Shown: positions 34,286-45,879 of the stretch, one piece after another
Position numbering within the stretch: the stretch's first letter is position 1
How the letters are laid out: each line of letters begins with the position of its first letter
The notes under the pieces: model-generated
Seen by the model: the letters and a program-made list of their open reading frames with translations, nothing else
Databases searched by the model: none
Told to the model about the DNA's origin: nothing
NCBI GenBank assembly: GCA_026315105.1
Contig: CM048750.1
Location: 110,701,297-110,765,296, forward strand
From: Locusta migratoria
Lineage: Eukaryota > Arthropoda > Insecta > Orthoptera > Acrididae
DNA: 64,000 bases
Direction of reading: 5' to 3'
Translations under genes and position numbers: made by a program

Positions 34286-35499
34286 TCCACCTTTGGCCAC
34301 AAGTAATGTACAAAAACCACCAATTTCATCAATTTGGCTGGGCTACAGGAAGTGTATAAAGAATAAATTTTGATGGCATACTGTAGAATAACTATTGTAC
34401 ACCCCCCTCCTTATAGGTGTAAAAATGATCACTAGGCCAAAGGCTATCCAAAACACTTCACCCCTTATCTCTGTAATCAATATAATCTGAGGTATGGATT
34501 CTTGAATAATTACATTTTTGCATGTGGGCACTGTCATGCACAGTATGACAAGTTTCACCGAAAAATTAATGGTAATTAGCACAAAGATTCTGTGCAGATA
34601 TCTCATAGCAGTCATTAATTCATTCAGTGAGTTTAGATGCATGAACATGAGGACATCCTCATGTGAATAATGTAAGAAGTTTTGGTGTTGACAGTAACAG
34701 TTGTCAAGTTGACTGCTAATGCAATGTGTAATTTACTTGCTTTTACTTAAGTAAATTAATCAAAGGTTGCTATCTTTATAGTTCCCTCTTACTGTGTCAT
34801 CCAGTTTCCTGTTCTGTGGAATGGCTCTGCTCAAAGAGTATATATTCTATCTTTTATACTCTGCATGTATAGTTATGTCACTGTGTCTATCCATGTTTCA
34901 TAACACTTTTGTGTTCTATTCTTGTTAAAAATATATCCTCAGTTCACTGTAACAGCTTATGCCTTGCAATTTGAATGCTTCAGATTACAAAATTTTAATA
35001 CAGCATTCATTCACTGTTCTTCCTTTTAATTTACTAATGATATTTGTGACACGCAAGATCTGTGGAGTATGGCCAACACAATACTTCCGCAGACTAATGA
35101 CTTTTCAACCATAGGTAAACGTCATCCTTTTTTTGTAATGGGATATGACATACAAAGCATCAGATATCCAGAAATCAGTGGCATAATTACTATGCAAGTG
35201 GCAAAATAGGTATTCTATTTAGTTTTAAATTCGAACTACAATTAATATTGCTAGTTGTCAAGGTAGCAAATGGAGAAGCTCATGCTGCTCAACGACGGTA
35301 TTTTCAGCAGTTTCCGAATCATCGAGTGCCAAATTAAAGCCTATTTACTGCCATCCACAGGCCCCTAAAAGAGACAGGTTCACTTGACGTAGGTTTTCCA
35401 CTCGCTCGTTCTTGTAATGGCACATGTGACTTTTAGGCCTACTTTGGAACCTGATTTATTAGTATTGTGTGCGAAGGCCTGACAGATGCAGTCATCTAC

Positions 35500-36115
35500 G
35501 TACCTTGCACACACCAGGGATTGAAGAGGAAGTGTTAGCACTGCTCAAAGCATGCTCTCAACAAGCTCACCGTGTGTTGCAAGAGAAATGGGTGTAAGCC
35601 ATTCCACAATTTGACATGTGTGAGACAAAAATTATTTGCACCCCTACCGCCTTTAGAAGGTTCAAGCACTAAAGCCAGACAATTTTTCATGTTGAATTGA
35701 ATTCTGCTAGTGGTGTTAGTAAAATGGCCACAATGGTATTTCAGAACCACGTACTTTTTACAGATCAAGCATCCTTTACATGAAACTGCATGTTCAACAG
35801 CCACAATCAACATGTATGAGCAAGAGAAAATCTGCATACTGCCTTTGTTATTGGTCATCAAGATCTCTTCACTGTCAACATATGGGCTGGCTTGGTAGGC
35901 GATAACCTGGTCCGTCCATACATATCCTCCTGGTGACTGAACACAGACATCTACCTAACGTTTCTGTCAGAAACACTGATAGAGTTGATTTTTCAGTCTT
36001 TCCTGGCATATATGTTGCAGATATTGTTCCAGGAGCAACTAGGTCCGACATCTTCAGGTTTTGGTAACTTCTGCTGGTCACTAATGCAAGACGCATCTGG
36101 TGGTAATTGCGCTGC
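35500..36115 (+). mobile_element. Decayed Tc1/mariner-superfamily DDE transposase
   Basis: In the forward frames a DDE-type block is readable: NHVLFTDQASFT, then HQDLFTVNIWAGLVGDNLV (first catalytic Asp in FTDQASF), then FLSETLIELIFQSF. These match the spacing of insect mariner-like transposases with an IVNVWAGI-type motif. The DDE third acidic region is lost, several stops are present and no terminal repeats were found. Confidence 0.6.
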
Positions 36116-36479
36116 AGCGTCGGAATTTATACGGTGGAACATATGAAACACAGTGTGTTCTATTTCTGTTCTGCAGTTTCATTTTCACACAACTCAATGT
36201 TTATGATGTCACATCCCCTTGAATATAAGTTGTACAGTGGTATATTTGATGTGGGTATTGTCTTCAAAATGTGTTGTAATTACAGTTGAAAAAAATTAAT
36301 AAAGTAAAATATCATGCATTATGCGGCAGTTTCTAATATCTCAATGTTGATGGTTTCACCCCTCCCCCCTTTCTCTGTCAATCCCACTTTGTGTCTCTGT
36401 GGAACTCCTCTACTTCCTCAATCCATTGCCTGCACCATAAATTTGTGTAAGTCTATCATCTTTCATTAAACCTCAGTTT

Positions 36480-36895
36480 ATTTTTCTGTCCATCTCGTCC
36501 TCCACCTACTCCTCTCCTTTTTCCTATATATGAAAACGTACAGATATGTGCCAAGTTTCATGGTAAGTGGTCAAATAGTGCCAAGTGGCAAGGTACCCTC
36601 CGCCATGCTAAATTAACCAGCTTACAGATCACAAAAATCTCCTTCATGAAAGAATACACTTATTTGCTTTCTTTTATGGTGACCAGTCAAACAATCTGGA
36701 CGTTTGTTGTAGCATACCCTTTGCCATACACCTACAAAGGCTCACAAAAGGTTGCCCATGTATTCATTCAGCGTATAAGCTATCTGCATTCCAAATTTCA
36801 TTCAAATCTGTCCAGCCATTTCTGCTTGAAGCATAAGAAACAAATAATCTAATTGTAAAGCACCCTCCGCCATGCACCATATTAAGGTAATTTTA
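36480..36895. repeat. Internally repetitive unknown stretch
   Basis: The phrase accctccgccatgc occurs at about 36594 and 36865, each after a related sentence about 250 bp long. It is probably two tandem or dispersed copies of one repeat. No coding. Confidence 0.4.
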
Positions 36896-37689
36896 ATACG
36901 CCTATAACCTTCATGCAAGTACAAGCAATGAGATATCAAAGTTTTATAGCAATCAAATATACAATATGTCCATGCAAAAAATATGAACAAAAAGACAAAA
37001 ACAAACATTAATTTTTATATGTTACATGGCAAACTCTTCATGATCTCAGATACTGGATGAATTACGACAAGGTATTTGTACGTCATTGCCTACACATAAT
37101 TTTCACTCCAACCATTTTGATGTGTAAGGAATTCTTACCCCCACACCACTTCTTTGCAGACACTGAGAAAGGCTTAAAGGTGGTCCAAACATTTTGAAGC
37201 CACGTGTAGCAGCATTAATGGAGCAAGAAAATGCCAAGAGGCAGCTGAAACTTTGAGCACATTCATGTAATCTTCACCGCTAACAGAATTCTTAGCAGAG
37301 GTCAGTCTGCTCGTAGTCCTAGCTAGCCACCCAGGTCACCTGATCTTTCAGTGTGAGATTACGTTGTGTGAGGAGCTCTCAATCCTGTGGCATTCAAGAA
37401 CAGTAGCAGAAGACTATGGATGAGATAGCTACAATTCCAGAAGTCCAGTTCTGATCTACCTTCAATAACGTCAGGGCGCAGAAGGTCCAAGAAACAACGG
37501 GTGATTACTTTCAACACCTACTAAAGTCAGGTTAGTGCTTTATTTCCTTCTCTCTGCTGTGTTTCCTCATACCCTGGAAATAGCTCTCCAGGCCACTTTT
37601 ATTTGCCCCCATCCAGTCTTTATAGCAAAGTAGTTAGCAGAAAATCCTCCCTTTTAGTGATTTTTATACACCATAGAGAATCTGATGAG

Positions 37690-37990
37690 ATGCAGAAAGG
37701 CACAAATAATAGAATACAATGTAACAGCCGTCAGCCATTTAGGCTTTCATCAGTTAGAGAGAGAGACAAACATGCACACACTCACACCACACAGACACTA
37801 ACGCCATCTCCAGCTGCTGTCAGCCAGAGACAGCGGTAGTGTCTGTGTGTGTGGAGGGGGGGGGGGGGGGTTTCCTCTCAAACCGAGGAGGGCCTTAGCA
37901 GCCAAAAACTCTTTATGTTGTATTGTATTATTTATACCTTTCTGCAGCTCATAGGACGTCTCTGTGGTGAGTAAGTAACTTATCCTCCTA
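37690..37990. mobile_element. CA-rich foldback unit
   Basis: It has the family order: tcagccatttaggctttcat with an inverted CTGATGA core (37754-37735, minus), a purine-rich tract, CA-rich sequence, and on the right side ggccttagcagccaaaaact and gtctctgtggtgag. Poly-G (37856-37870) interrupts it. Confidence 0.5.
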
Positions 37991-38719
37991 AAAAATATTG
38001 TTGAATCCTTCCTGGAATTTCCATTGCTTAATAATTTTTATTATTATTTATATTGTTGGGAATAGGCTTATACAGTTTTGAAATTTCTATAATCATAACT
38101 TTGTTTCAACACACCCAAAATGCCTTTCAGTGTCAAAATTTCCAAGGAACACAAACTACCCAGCACCCAGAGTGGATCATTTATGATAATTCTATGCACT
38201 CTACAGTACTAACACTTTGGTAATTACATTTATTCTGTTTGTTAATAATATAATTTAATAGTAGATAGGATTTCAGTTTACATCACGTATCTGGCCAATG
38301 GTCTAGGAACATTTACATTTTGAGGAGTGTACACATTTCAGATGTTTTAGTCCAGACTATAATGGAGATTTAGTAAATTCATGGAGATGCATCAGACATT
38401 ATCAAGAAGATCACATTCAAACAGTACAGGCACTGATTGAGTACCACTCATGCAGCAGTTTTCTAACATATGAAAGAACAACAAGATTAGGTCAGTTATA
38501 ACAGTTCTGAAGGTTTCCAAGAAGAAAAACTACAATTTCCTGTATAATGTCAGCATTTGAAAATCTGGTTAAAAGTAACAGACATAAACTGGCTACAATA
38601 GTAAGGACTGATTCAATTTACATTTTGTTTATGTGATTTAGGGGTAAATACCAAATTTACTGCTAAGCCCATTATCAATAAGTCAACATCCGATTTTTTT
38701 TTTTAAATTATGTACATAC

Positions 38720-39052
38720 CAGAGGGGGGCACGGCCTGCTTAGCGAGCTTGCGTAGAGCAGCGGCGAAGGAACGGTCTTGCTGCTGTGTGGCAGGAGGTT
38801 GAGAGTGCGGTGGCGGTTGTGGGCCCGGGGCAGCAGGCGCAACGGCAGTGGGTGGGGGAGGCCCCCCAGGTCCGGGCCCCGGTCCCGGTCCAGGCCCTGG
38901 ACCCGGCCCGGGCACCGTGTGTCCGCCGGGTAGCGGCACTCCCGGTCGGTGGTGCTGTTTGCCAGAGTGTGGTGCAGCACCTCCCACTGCCGGAGACCCT
39001 AACAGGTGTCCGCTACCCACAGGCCCCGCCGCTTTCGAGACTGCGGGCAGGC
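38720..39052 (-). CDS. Host gene exon A: Pro/Gly-rich segment with ALRKLAKQA motif
   Basis: This 333-bp exon is entered at a tttccag acceptor and left at CTCTG|GTATGTAC. It begins with two bases of a split codon and ends with one. The peptide is rich in Gly, Ala and Pro, with a (PG)n run of about 16 residues, then a Pro-rich stretch and a compact charged segment, DRSFAAALRKLAKQAVPPS, that looks like a short amphipathic helix and is the most conserved-looking part. The exon is much richer in G and C than the introns around it. The preceding exon must end with one base of a codon; I saw no convincing candidate between 39060 and 64000. Confidence 0.85.
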
Positions 39053-39059
39053 CTGGAAA

Positions 39060-40148
39060 CAAGATACAAGTACATTTCACAAACTATACTAATTTCAAAC
39101 TTGGTTGTCAACATGATATGAAAATAATTCTTAAGTTTCCTATTACTGGTTTGTTGCAACACAAATGCATTGTTTGAGCAAATAACTAATATATTATTGT
39201 GTTTAACAGTGAGTACTTAACAAGACAGTTTTAACAAAGTGCACATCTTTCATTGCATCATCTGCTCTTCAATGATGTGCTGTCAGTGTTAGAAGATGAG
39301 GCAAACACCAAATCTGTACACCTTTGGCATGTGGACAAGTCAATCCACTAGAAATAGACAACAATACAAATTCTATCTCAGATCTTGATAAAAAATTGGG
39401 GTGCAGGATGTAAAAAGTTAATTGAACCTTATCAATACCAGAAATTAGATGTGGCCTGTGACATAATAGTGATGTGAAGTGTCACATATGCATAAATGAG
39501 ATTTAACACTGACAATATTAGGTTTGCTTCTACATTTTTTATGCCATGTTAGTCGAAGTTACTGAATGATGTCAGTGTTAATTTGGGAGTGACACTTTGA
39601 GTTTGACGAAAGCAAATAAATGGGAAATTGAAAGCTTAGTTGTGAAGGCATACTGATCTCTAGAATAGCCTGATGTCACAACAAATATGAGGCATTGAGA
39701 ATAACTGTAATTCTTGAAATAGTTTATATTTTATGCAGCTGAATCTGTATGCATTACTTATTCCTGCTGTTTTAAAGATGTCTTGGGTGAAGCAGGTGGG
39801 TACAAAGAAAGGTTCAAACATTTCCGCTTATGGTGCACTTTTTCATAATAGAATGTAGTATATAACCGGTGTATTAAAAGCATAATCAAATATTATCTGA
39901 GTTGTGTGGGGTAGTCAGTTATCTAATGGATACGCACATCAAAATGAGAAGGAAAAAAGATCACAGTAAAAAAGAGTTATTTATTTGACAAGATGTAATA
40001 CTTCCAAGTTCCTTGGTAATATGTTTGCAAAAAAATACACAAATCAGCAGCTGACTCTACAAGTAAAAAAGTCCTCACTTCAATATAGTACTGTCCAATT
40101 ATACTACTTGAAGATGTTATTTAGACCAAAAATGCCCCTATAACATTA
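39060..40148. other. AT-rich stretch upstream of exon A, no exon found
   Basis: No splice-compatible open frame ending in phase 1 could be supported. Confidence 0.45.
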
Positions 40149-40150
40149 TA

Positions 40151-41070
40151 CAGGCTGTTACAAAAAAGTATGGTCAAACTTCCAAGAAACATTCCTCACA
40201 CACAAAGAAAGAAAATATATTATTTTGACATGTGTCCGGAAACACTTAATTTTCATGTTAAAGCACATTTTAGTATTTCCCTTTAAATGTAAATTGAAAT
40301 AATTCGTGCAGAAAATTGTCAAAATACCCAATTGTTTCGTTAGTATATATTGAATCAGGATGCAATTGTGCAATCAAGTCATCAACACAGATTTTATGTG
40401 AACGTTTGGGCAGGAATTGTTGGTGATGTCTTGATTGGGACTCATGTTCTTCCATCTACGCCCACTGGAGCACGTTATCATGATTTCATATGAGATACTC
40501 TACCTGTGCTGCTAGAACATGTGCCTTTACAAGCACGACACAACATGTGGTTCATGCACCGTGGAGCTCCTGCACATTTCAGTCGATGTGTTCGTATGCT
40601 TCTCAACAACAGATTCGGTGACCGATGGATTGGTAGAGGCAGACCAATTCCATGGCCTCAACCCTCTTGACTTTCATTTATGTGGGAATTTGAAAGCTCT
40701 TGTCTATGTAACCCCAGTACCAAATGTAGAGACTCTTCGTGCTCGTATTGTGGATGGCTGTGATACAATACGCCATTCTCCAGGGCTGCATCAGTGCATC
40801 AGAGAGTGCATGCGATGGAGGGTGGATGTATCCTCACTAACGGAGAACATTTTGAACATTTCCTGTAACAAAGTGTTTGAAGTCACGCTGGTACGTTCTG
40901 TTGCTGTGTGTTTCCATTCCATGATTAATGTGATTTGAAGAGAAGTAATAAAATGAGCTCTAACATGGAAATTATGTGTTTCCAGACACATGTCCGCATA
41001 ACATATTTTCTATCTTTGTGTGTGCAGAATGTTTCCTGAAAGTTTGGCTGCACCTTTTTGTAACATCCTG
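40151..41070 (+). mobile_element. Tc1/mariner-type TIR transposon, 920 bp, decayed transposase
   Basis: Termini are inverted: CAGGCTGTTACAAAAAAG at 40151 and the complement of CAGGATGTTACAAAAAGG at 41070, followed inwards by a long shared stretch (caaactt...gaaacattc...cacacacaaag). A TA dinucleotide flanks each end. The interior holds remains of the DDE domain on the plus strand: the C-terminal third around NPLDFHLCGNLKALVYVTPV (40660-40720) and upstream a frame-shifted GDRWIGRGRPIPWP. Most of the transposase N-terminus is deleted. Confidence 0.8.
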
Positions 41071-41220
41071 TATAATCTAAATTGGTTTCCTCAAACAACT
41101 TTTCACAAAGCACCCATATTCTTCTCAATGGCTGATGAAGTAAGTTTGTGTAATCATGATGCAAGCATGAAGCAGGTCATATCCTAATGACCATCTCAGA
41201 AAATACAATATGTTATGGGA

Positions 41221-41309
41221 TGGGGGGGGGGGGGGGAAACAGCAAAACGTTTTTGTTGCTCATTTGACTCAATAGTAATAGAAGATGTTCTCTCAGGTCC
41301 CCATGAAAT

Positions 41310-41356
<47 letters not shown>
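41221..41356. repeat. Poly-G run and (TG)n microsatellite
   Basis: About 15 G at 41222-41236 and a TG array at 41312-41356. Confidence 0.92.
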
Positions 41357-41362
<6 letters not shown>

Positions 41363-41994
41363 CTGTTTTTTGAAAAGACAATCAATGAGGGGAAACTAGG
41401 AGGTGCAGACTCTGTACTATTTTGTTTTTGTGTGGAAAAAAATATTGACAGGAATAAACACGGACTGAATCTGTTCAGCCGTACTTTTCATGTAAAGGTA
41501 AAAAGCATGTTAAAAGACAGAATAATATTAATAGTTTATAGTTCAAGGTAATACAAATTTCAATTACTGAATACACTGCGAGAAAGCTAGAACAGAACAA
41601 AACAGTTGCAAGGCAAATGTTAATCAGATGAGATTATCAAATTTATTTTTCTGGTTCTTCATATATAGACTTTTTACGCCAGTGACAAATGCTTTATTGC
41701 ATCTCTCACAGTATAATACTTAATGCAATGTTCAGTAACGTACATAATACAAAGAGTTAAGGTGGTGTCAGAAGAAGTAATAGCACGTCAGGTTGGTACA
41801 TCCACAGATGTCAAAGTGTAGGCCACTTAACCAAAGCTCATCTGAAGTGCTGTATATTTAAGTGTAAGAACAACAGTCATTTAGCAAACACCAAACAAAG
41901 CATTTGAAACCATAAATAGAAGTCCTTAATATTTTCTTTACCGTTGGCCAAACTATCCATACATGTGGTGTAATTACATCAAAATTTTCACCTA

Positions 41995-42125
41995 CATTGA
42001 CATATTCATCTACATATTGACTCTGCAAATCACACTTAAGTGCCTGGAATATTCCATATTCCTCCCCATTCCATTCTCTAATACTGTGCAGGGAAAATGA
42101 AACATCTAAAACTATCTCTAAGCAC
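41995..42125 (-). mobile_element. CR1-type LINE 3' fragment
   Basis: The block catctacat...aatcacacttaagtgcctgg...ccattctctaata matches, at lower identity, 44475-44590, which lies at the 3' end of the LINE at 44475-45650. Confidence 0.55.
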
Positions 42126-42419
42126 ACTGAACTCATGTTTTTTGGGTTGCAATGATGACACAGAAAGACAGTGTGATCATAAATTTAAATGAAAATAAGG
42201 TTTTACTAACTTTTCATAAATGTTTGGAAAATTGAAGACAATTGGGATTGCTTTGAACCGAAAAACATATCATTTGCGATGTTCACATTTTAATCTTATA
42301 GTGAGCTAATTGGATGTAGCTGATAGTAGTCATAATTTTTTTCTCTTTCATATTTGCAACTCATCTCTTTGTTAGCATCTAAAGTTTAACAGGAAACCTG
42401 TCATTATTTTATCAGAACT

Positions 42420-42530
42420 AATGAAGGCAACGGCATACCACCTCCAAACAGGACCTGCCTAGTAAAGCACTGTGGTGTTCAAACCAATCTTCAGATTGTT
42501 GACTGCTTTACCTTTAATGACTTGAAGAGT
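42420..42530. repeat. Dispersed repeat, inverted relative of 46465-46560
   Basis: The string cactgtggtgttcaaaccaa with its flanks reappears as the reverse complement at about 46494-46513. Both carry aacaggacc...cctccaaacagg-type flanks. Confidence 0.75.
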
Positions 42531-42705
42531 AACTGAAAATGTTCTGTCACTTCAATTTGTCCATCTGAACACATTACAGTGTTTTTAATCTACAGTTTGG
42601 TATACAAACTGCAAGGAAAAGGGAAAGTGTTACAGCAAATAAAGCATGTCGATTTCCACAAAGAAGCCTGGAGGGAGGTTACTTGAACCCACAATTGTTT
42701 ATGTT

Positions 42706-43861
42706 CCTTAGCGTTTGCCCAAGTAACTGTTGTGCATTGTTGTTTATATTATGAAACATTAGCGTGAAGAAATTTTATAGAAAATTATTTCTTTGAAAGG
42801 AAGAAAAAAAATGAAACTTTTAATATGGGTTCAACGAACCACTTCCTAGTCCTTCATTCTACAGAAGATTTTTTTAAAGTGGGATTTCTTATTTCTCATA
42901 TCTACAATAATACAAGTTTGTTTCTTGTTTATTGGCATCGTTGATATTCTCAACAGTCAGTTTATTTTGAAAGGAATTGATCGTTGATGACAATTAGGTG
43001 TTATTTACCTTGTACATTTCCAGTGAGTTCCTTACTTTTACATTCAGAATTGTAAAAAAGAATACGTGACTCAGTTTTGGAAACAGTTCTGAATGAAATT
43101 TTAGATGAAGATTCTAACTCGTGGAGTTAAAGTAAATAATAGGATGATGTTACAGAGTATGATTCAGATCAGGAAAGTGATGTGGATGTTAGAGAAGATG
43201 AAGATAATATAGCTTCAGTGAGAGGTCATCACGATGTGATTGTGGCTAAGTCTGGAAAAAGGCATGTAACCACACATATCATAATACTTAGGAAGCCTTC
43301 CAAATGGAAAAAAAAGGGCAGGCAGGAGTAACTCCATCTGGTGTTTGCCATTCTCCTGGAGAACCCATGGAGTTATTTTTTACATCTGTCGACAAGGATG
43401 TTATAGAAAACAGCAGGTAGTAGAAAGAAGTATTAATACAAGGGTGTAATGTAACCAAATTGATCAGTCAATGGAGATTATTCTACGAAAGAAAATAAGG
43501 AACGTGATAACAGATGCACGTCAGTCTCCTGTATGTAAAGGTCGGCGACAAGTTTATGCAAAAGAAGCTAAACAACAACAACAACAATAACAAGCAGAAG
43601 TACGGAACCACACCCGAAGTAAACCAAAACTGTATTGTGGACAGTGTCACGGTTTAGAAAGAATTGTGAAATCGAGGACGCAAAAGTAGTTTGTGTTATA
43701 TCAACACAGTAATTGTATTTTGTATTGTAATAAAACAACTTTTATTGACTCAGCCCAATATTTATAACTACGACATTTATAAATCACTGACTTAGTTAAA
43801 ACATATAAACCTTTCTTATCAGTACACTTATGTCACAAAAAATGGCTTGGGCGTGCTAGGG
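42706..43861 (+). mobile_element. Possible piggyBac-like relict
   Basis: The right end reads ...ttttttgtg / cgggcg-type: on the minus strand CCCTAGCACGCCCAAGCC, followed outward by TTAA (43862-43865), the piggyBac target. The left end ccttagcgtttgcccaag at 42706 is a diverged inverted match, though its TTAA is gone. Between them are an acidic N-terminal-like segment (YDSDQESDVDVREDEDN) and a late KPKLYCGQCHG that could be the Cys-rich C-terminus. No catalytic domain is left. Confidence 0.45.
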
Positions 43862-44159
43862 TTAACGCGGCGGCTGTAAATTTGTGTTTTAGCTACGCTA
43901 TGAATTGAAGCTCGTTTTCGCGGAGTTTCGCTGATTCCCGCAACGGTCGGAACATGGTGTGCATCTGCACGTAAGTGATCACTGGCGTCTTCGCCCCAGT
44001 TATATACAGAGTGACAGTTACTGAACTATGAAATAACGGTTTGTATTAGGGCGTTCAAACTGCACGAGAGGCTGCGGGGCATGGTGGGAATTAGTATGCA
44101 CATATGCACGTGAATACGGTTTAGCAACTAAGCCCATTTCATTTGGATGAGTTCGTCAA

Positions 44160-44470
44160 CAAGCAACACTGGCGCATTTGAGGAACAGAGAATCCTTATT
44201 TCCCGATCGGAAAGTCTCTTTAACCTCGACGGGTGACAGTGTGGTGTAAAATGTCCAATGACGGAATAATCGGTGCGAAATTCCTTGATAGACAACGATT
44301 TCATCCCCATTATTCAAAGTGGCCCTGATTTCGACAAGGTGTGGTTCATTTAAGACAGAGCTCGACCTCATCGACGCAGACGAGAGTTTGATGTCCTGGA
44401 GGGGCATAGGAGCCGCATTCTTGCACGGTTTCATCGATTGGGCGCCATATTCTCCGGATCGGAACAAAAG
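44160..44470 (+). mobile_element. Tc1/mariner-superfamily transposase fragment
   Basis: Frame-shifted peptides on the plus strand give RVTVWCKMSNDGIIGAKFLD, then FDKVWFI-DRARPHRRREFD with the second Asp of a DDE site, and a tail where WPARSPDL-type sequence would follow (GAIFSGSEQ). Numerous substitutions; no terminal repeats recognised. It ends where the CR1 fragment starts. Confidence 0.55.
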
Positions 44471-44604
44471 CGACTACATCTACATGGGATACACTGGAAA
44501 TCACATTTAAGTGCCTGGCAGAGGGTTCATCGGACCACCATTATACTATTTATCTCCCACTCCATTCTCGAATAGCGCGCGGGAAGAAAGAAACCTGAAT
44601 CTCT

Positions 44605-44804
44605 AAAATGTTCAGATGTCTGTAAATCTATCGGACCAAACTACGTGGTCATCAGTCCGTAGCTTACAAACTACTTAAACCTAGGTAAACTAACCTACGG
44701 ACAAACACACACACCCATGCCTCAGGGAGGATTCTGACCTCCACGGCGAGCAACCGCGCGTCCGCAGCGAGACGCTTTAGACCGCTCGGCTAGTCCACCG
44801 CGGC
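44605..44804 (-). mobile_element. tRNA-derived SINE (family B) with 12-bp target duplication
   Basis: It is flanked by ACCTGAATCTCT at 44593-44604 and 44805-44816. On the minus strand it starts gccgcggtggactagccgag (A-box) and has a degenerate B-box at the position of ggtcagaatcc. It interrupts the LINE at 44475-45650. Confidence 0.9.
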
Positions 44805-45157
44805 ACCTGAATCTCTCCGTTCGAGCTCTGATTTCTCGTATTTTATTCTGATGGTCATTCCTACCTATGTAAGTGGTAGTCAACAATATATGTTTGCATT
44901 CGGAAGAGAATGTTGGCGATTGGAGTTTCGTAAGTAGCCCACGTCGCAGCGATAAGCGCCGTTGTAATGATTCCCATCCCAGATCCTGTATTATTTCCGT
45001 AACGCTGTCTCCCCTGTATCGTGAAATACAAAACGAGCTGCCCATCTTTGGACTCGTTCGATGTCCTCCGTGAAACCCAACTGATAACCTGATAAGGATA
45101 TCACACTGGGCAGCAATACTCCAAAAAAAGGACGGACAAGCGTAGTGTATGCAGTTT

Positions 45158-45362
45158 CAAAAAAATGTTCAAATGTCTGTAAATCTATCCGACCAAACTG
45201 CGTGGTCATCAGTCTGTGGCTTACAAACTACTTAAACCTAGGTAAACTAACCTACGGGCAAACACACACACCCATGCCCCAGGGAGGACTCGAACCTCCA
45301 CAGCGAGCAACCGCGCGCTCCGCAGCGAGACGCTTTAGACAGCTCGGCTACTCCTCCGCGGC
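45158..45362 (-). mobile_element. tRNA-derived SINE (family B) with 12-bp target duplication
   Basis: It is flanked by TGTATGCAGTTT at 45146-45157 and 45363-45374. The A-box region is gtagccgagctgtctaaagc and the B-box is ggttcgagtcc. It is very similar to the copy 550 bp away, and inserted in the same LINE in the same orientation. Confidence 0.9.
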
Positions 45363-45879
45363 TGTATGCAGTTTATTTTGTAGTTGTGTTGCATCTTTTA
45401 AGGGTTCTGCCCTGGCTCGCCTTTCCCACGACATTATCTGCGGATCCTTTCCAGTTTAAGTCTGAAGTAATAGTATTTCCTAGGTATTTTGTGGAGTTTA
45501 TGGCCTTCACTTTTGATTGAATTATCTTGTAAACAAAGTTTAACGGATTTCTTTTCGTACCCATGTGGACAACTTCACACTCCTCATTATTTAGAGTCAA
45601 TTGCCAATTTTTACACCATACTGATATCCTATTCAGACTCCTTTTTGTGGGGCTAAATTAAAGACGGGATGTACATCAATAACTCTAAAACCACTGCCGA
45701 GCTGAAATCAGCCAATCAGGAGGTCATGGGCAGCATCGACTTCAGGGAGACATGCAGAATTTTGCGGTTAATGTGCGCCACGTGATGTGCACGCTGTAAT
45801 TTTTCCTTCATATACTTCAATGTTTGTCACCCTGCGTAATATAAAATGGATGCTACATAAGGAGGCGAATGCTGTCAAC

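Larger units (their letters stand above)
7949..39052 (-). other. Host gene locus: polyQ / Arg-Glu-rich nuclear regulator (partial, six exons seen)
   Basis: Six exons on the minus strand form one gene. I derived each boundary from the sequence: every exon starts after a pyrimidine-rich tract ending in AG and stops at a GT donor, and the codon phases at all five junctions match (split codons G|AA, none, GG|C, CG|T, G|CT). Together they give 1,032 codons. The encoded protein is low in complexity: Pro/Gly-rich, then ALRKLAKQA, Ala/Tyr/His-rich, Pro/Tyr-rich, Arg-Glu-rich, Pro/His-rich, then polyQ. Composition and the Arg-Glu block suggest an Atrophin (Grunge/RERE)-type corepressor, but the BAHCC1/TNRC18/Winged-eye group is an equal alternative. 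No BAH, ELM2, SANT or GATA domain is visible here, so upstream exons must lie beyond 39052, probably outside the window. The last donor implies further 3' exons below 7949, which I could not find. Confidence 0.85.
44475..45650 (-). mobile_element. CR1-type LINE, C-terminal RT part and 3' end, with two SINEs inserted
   Basis: After removing the two SINEs the minus strand reads NNEECEVVHMGTKRNPLNF, KYLGNTITSDLNW, TLVRPFFGVLLPSV, ERVQRWAARFVFHD, SVTEIIQDLGWESLQRRLSL in order. This is the thumb and C-terminal region of a CR1 RT. Frames are shifted at places, and the catalytic region is absent. Confidence 0.75.

Noticed and set aside
38786..39177. Plus-strand Gly/Pro-rich frames opposite exon A
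   Set aside because: Antisense of the GC-rich (PG)n-coding exon; the minus strand has the acceptor, donor and phase agreement.
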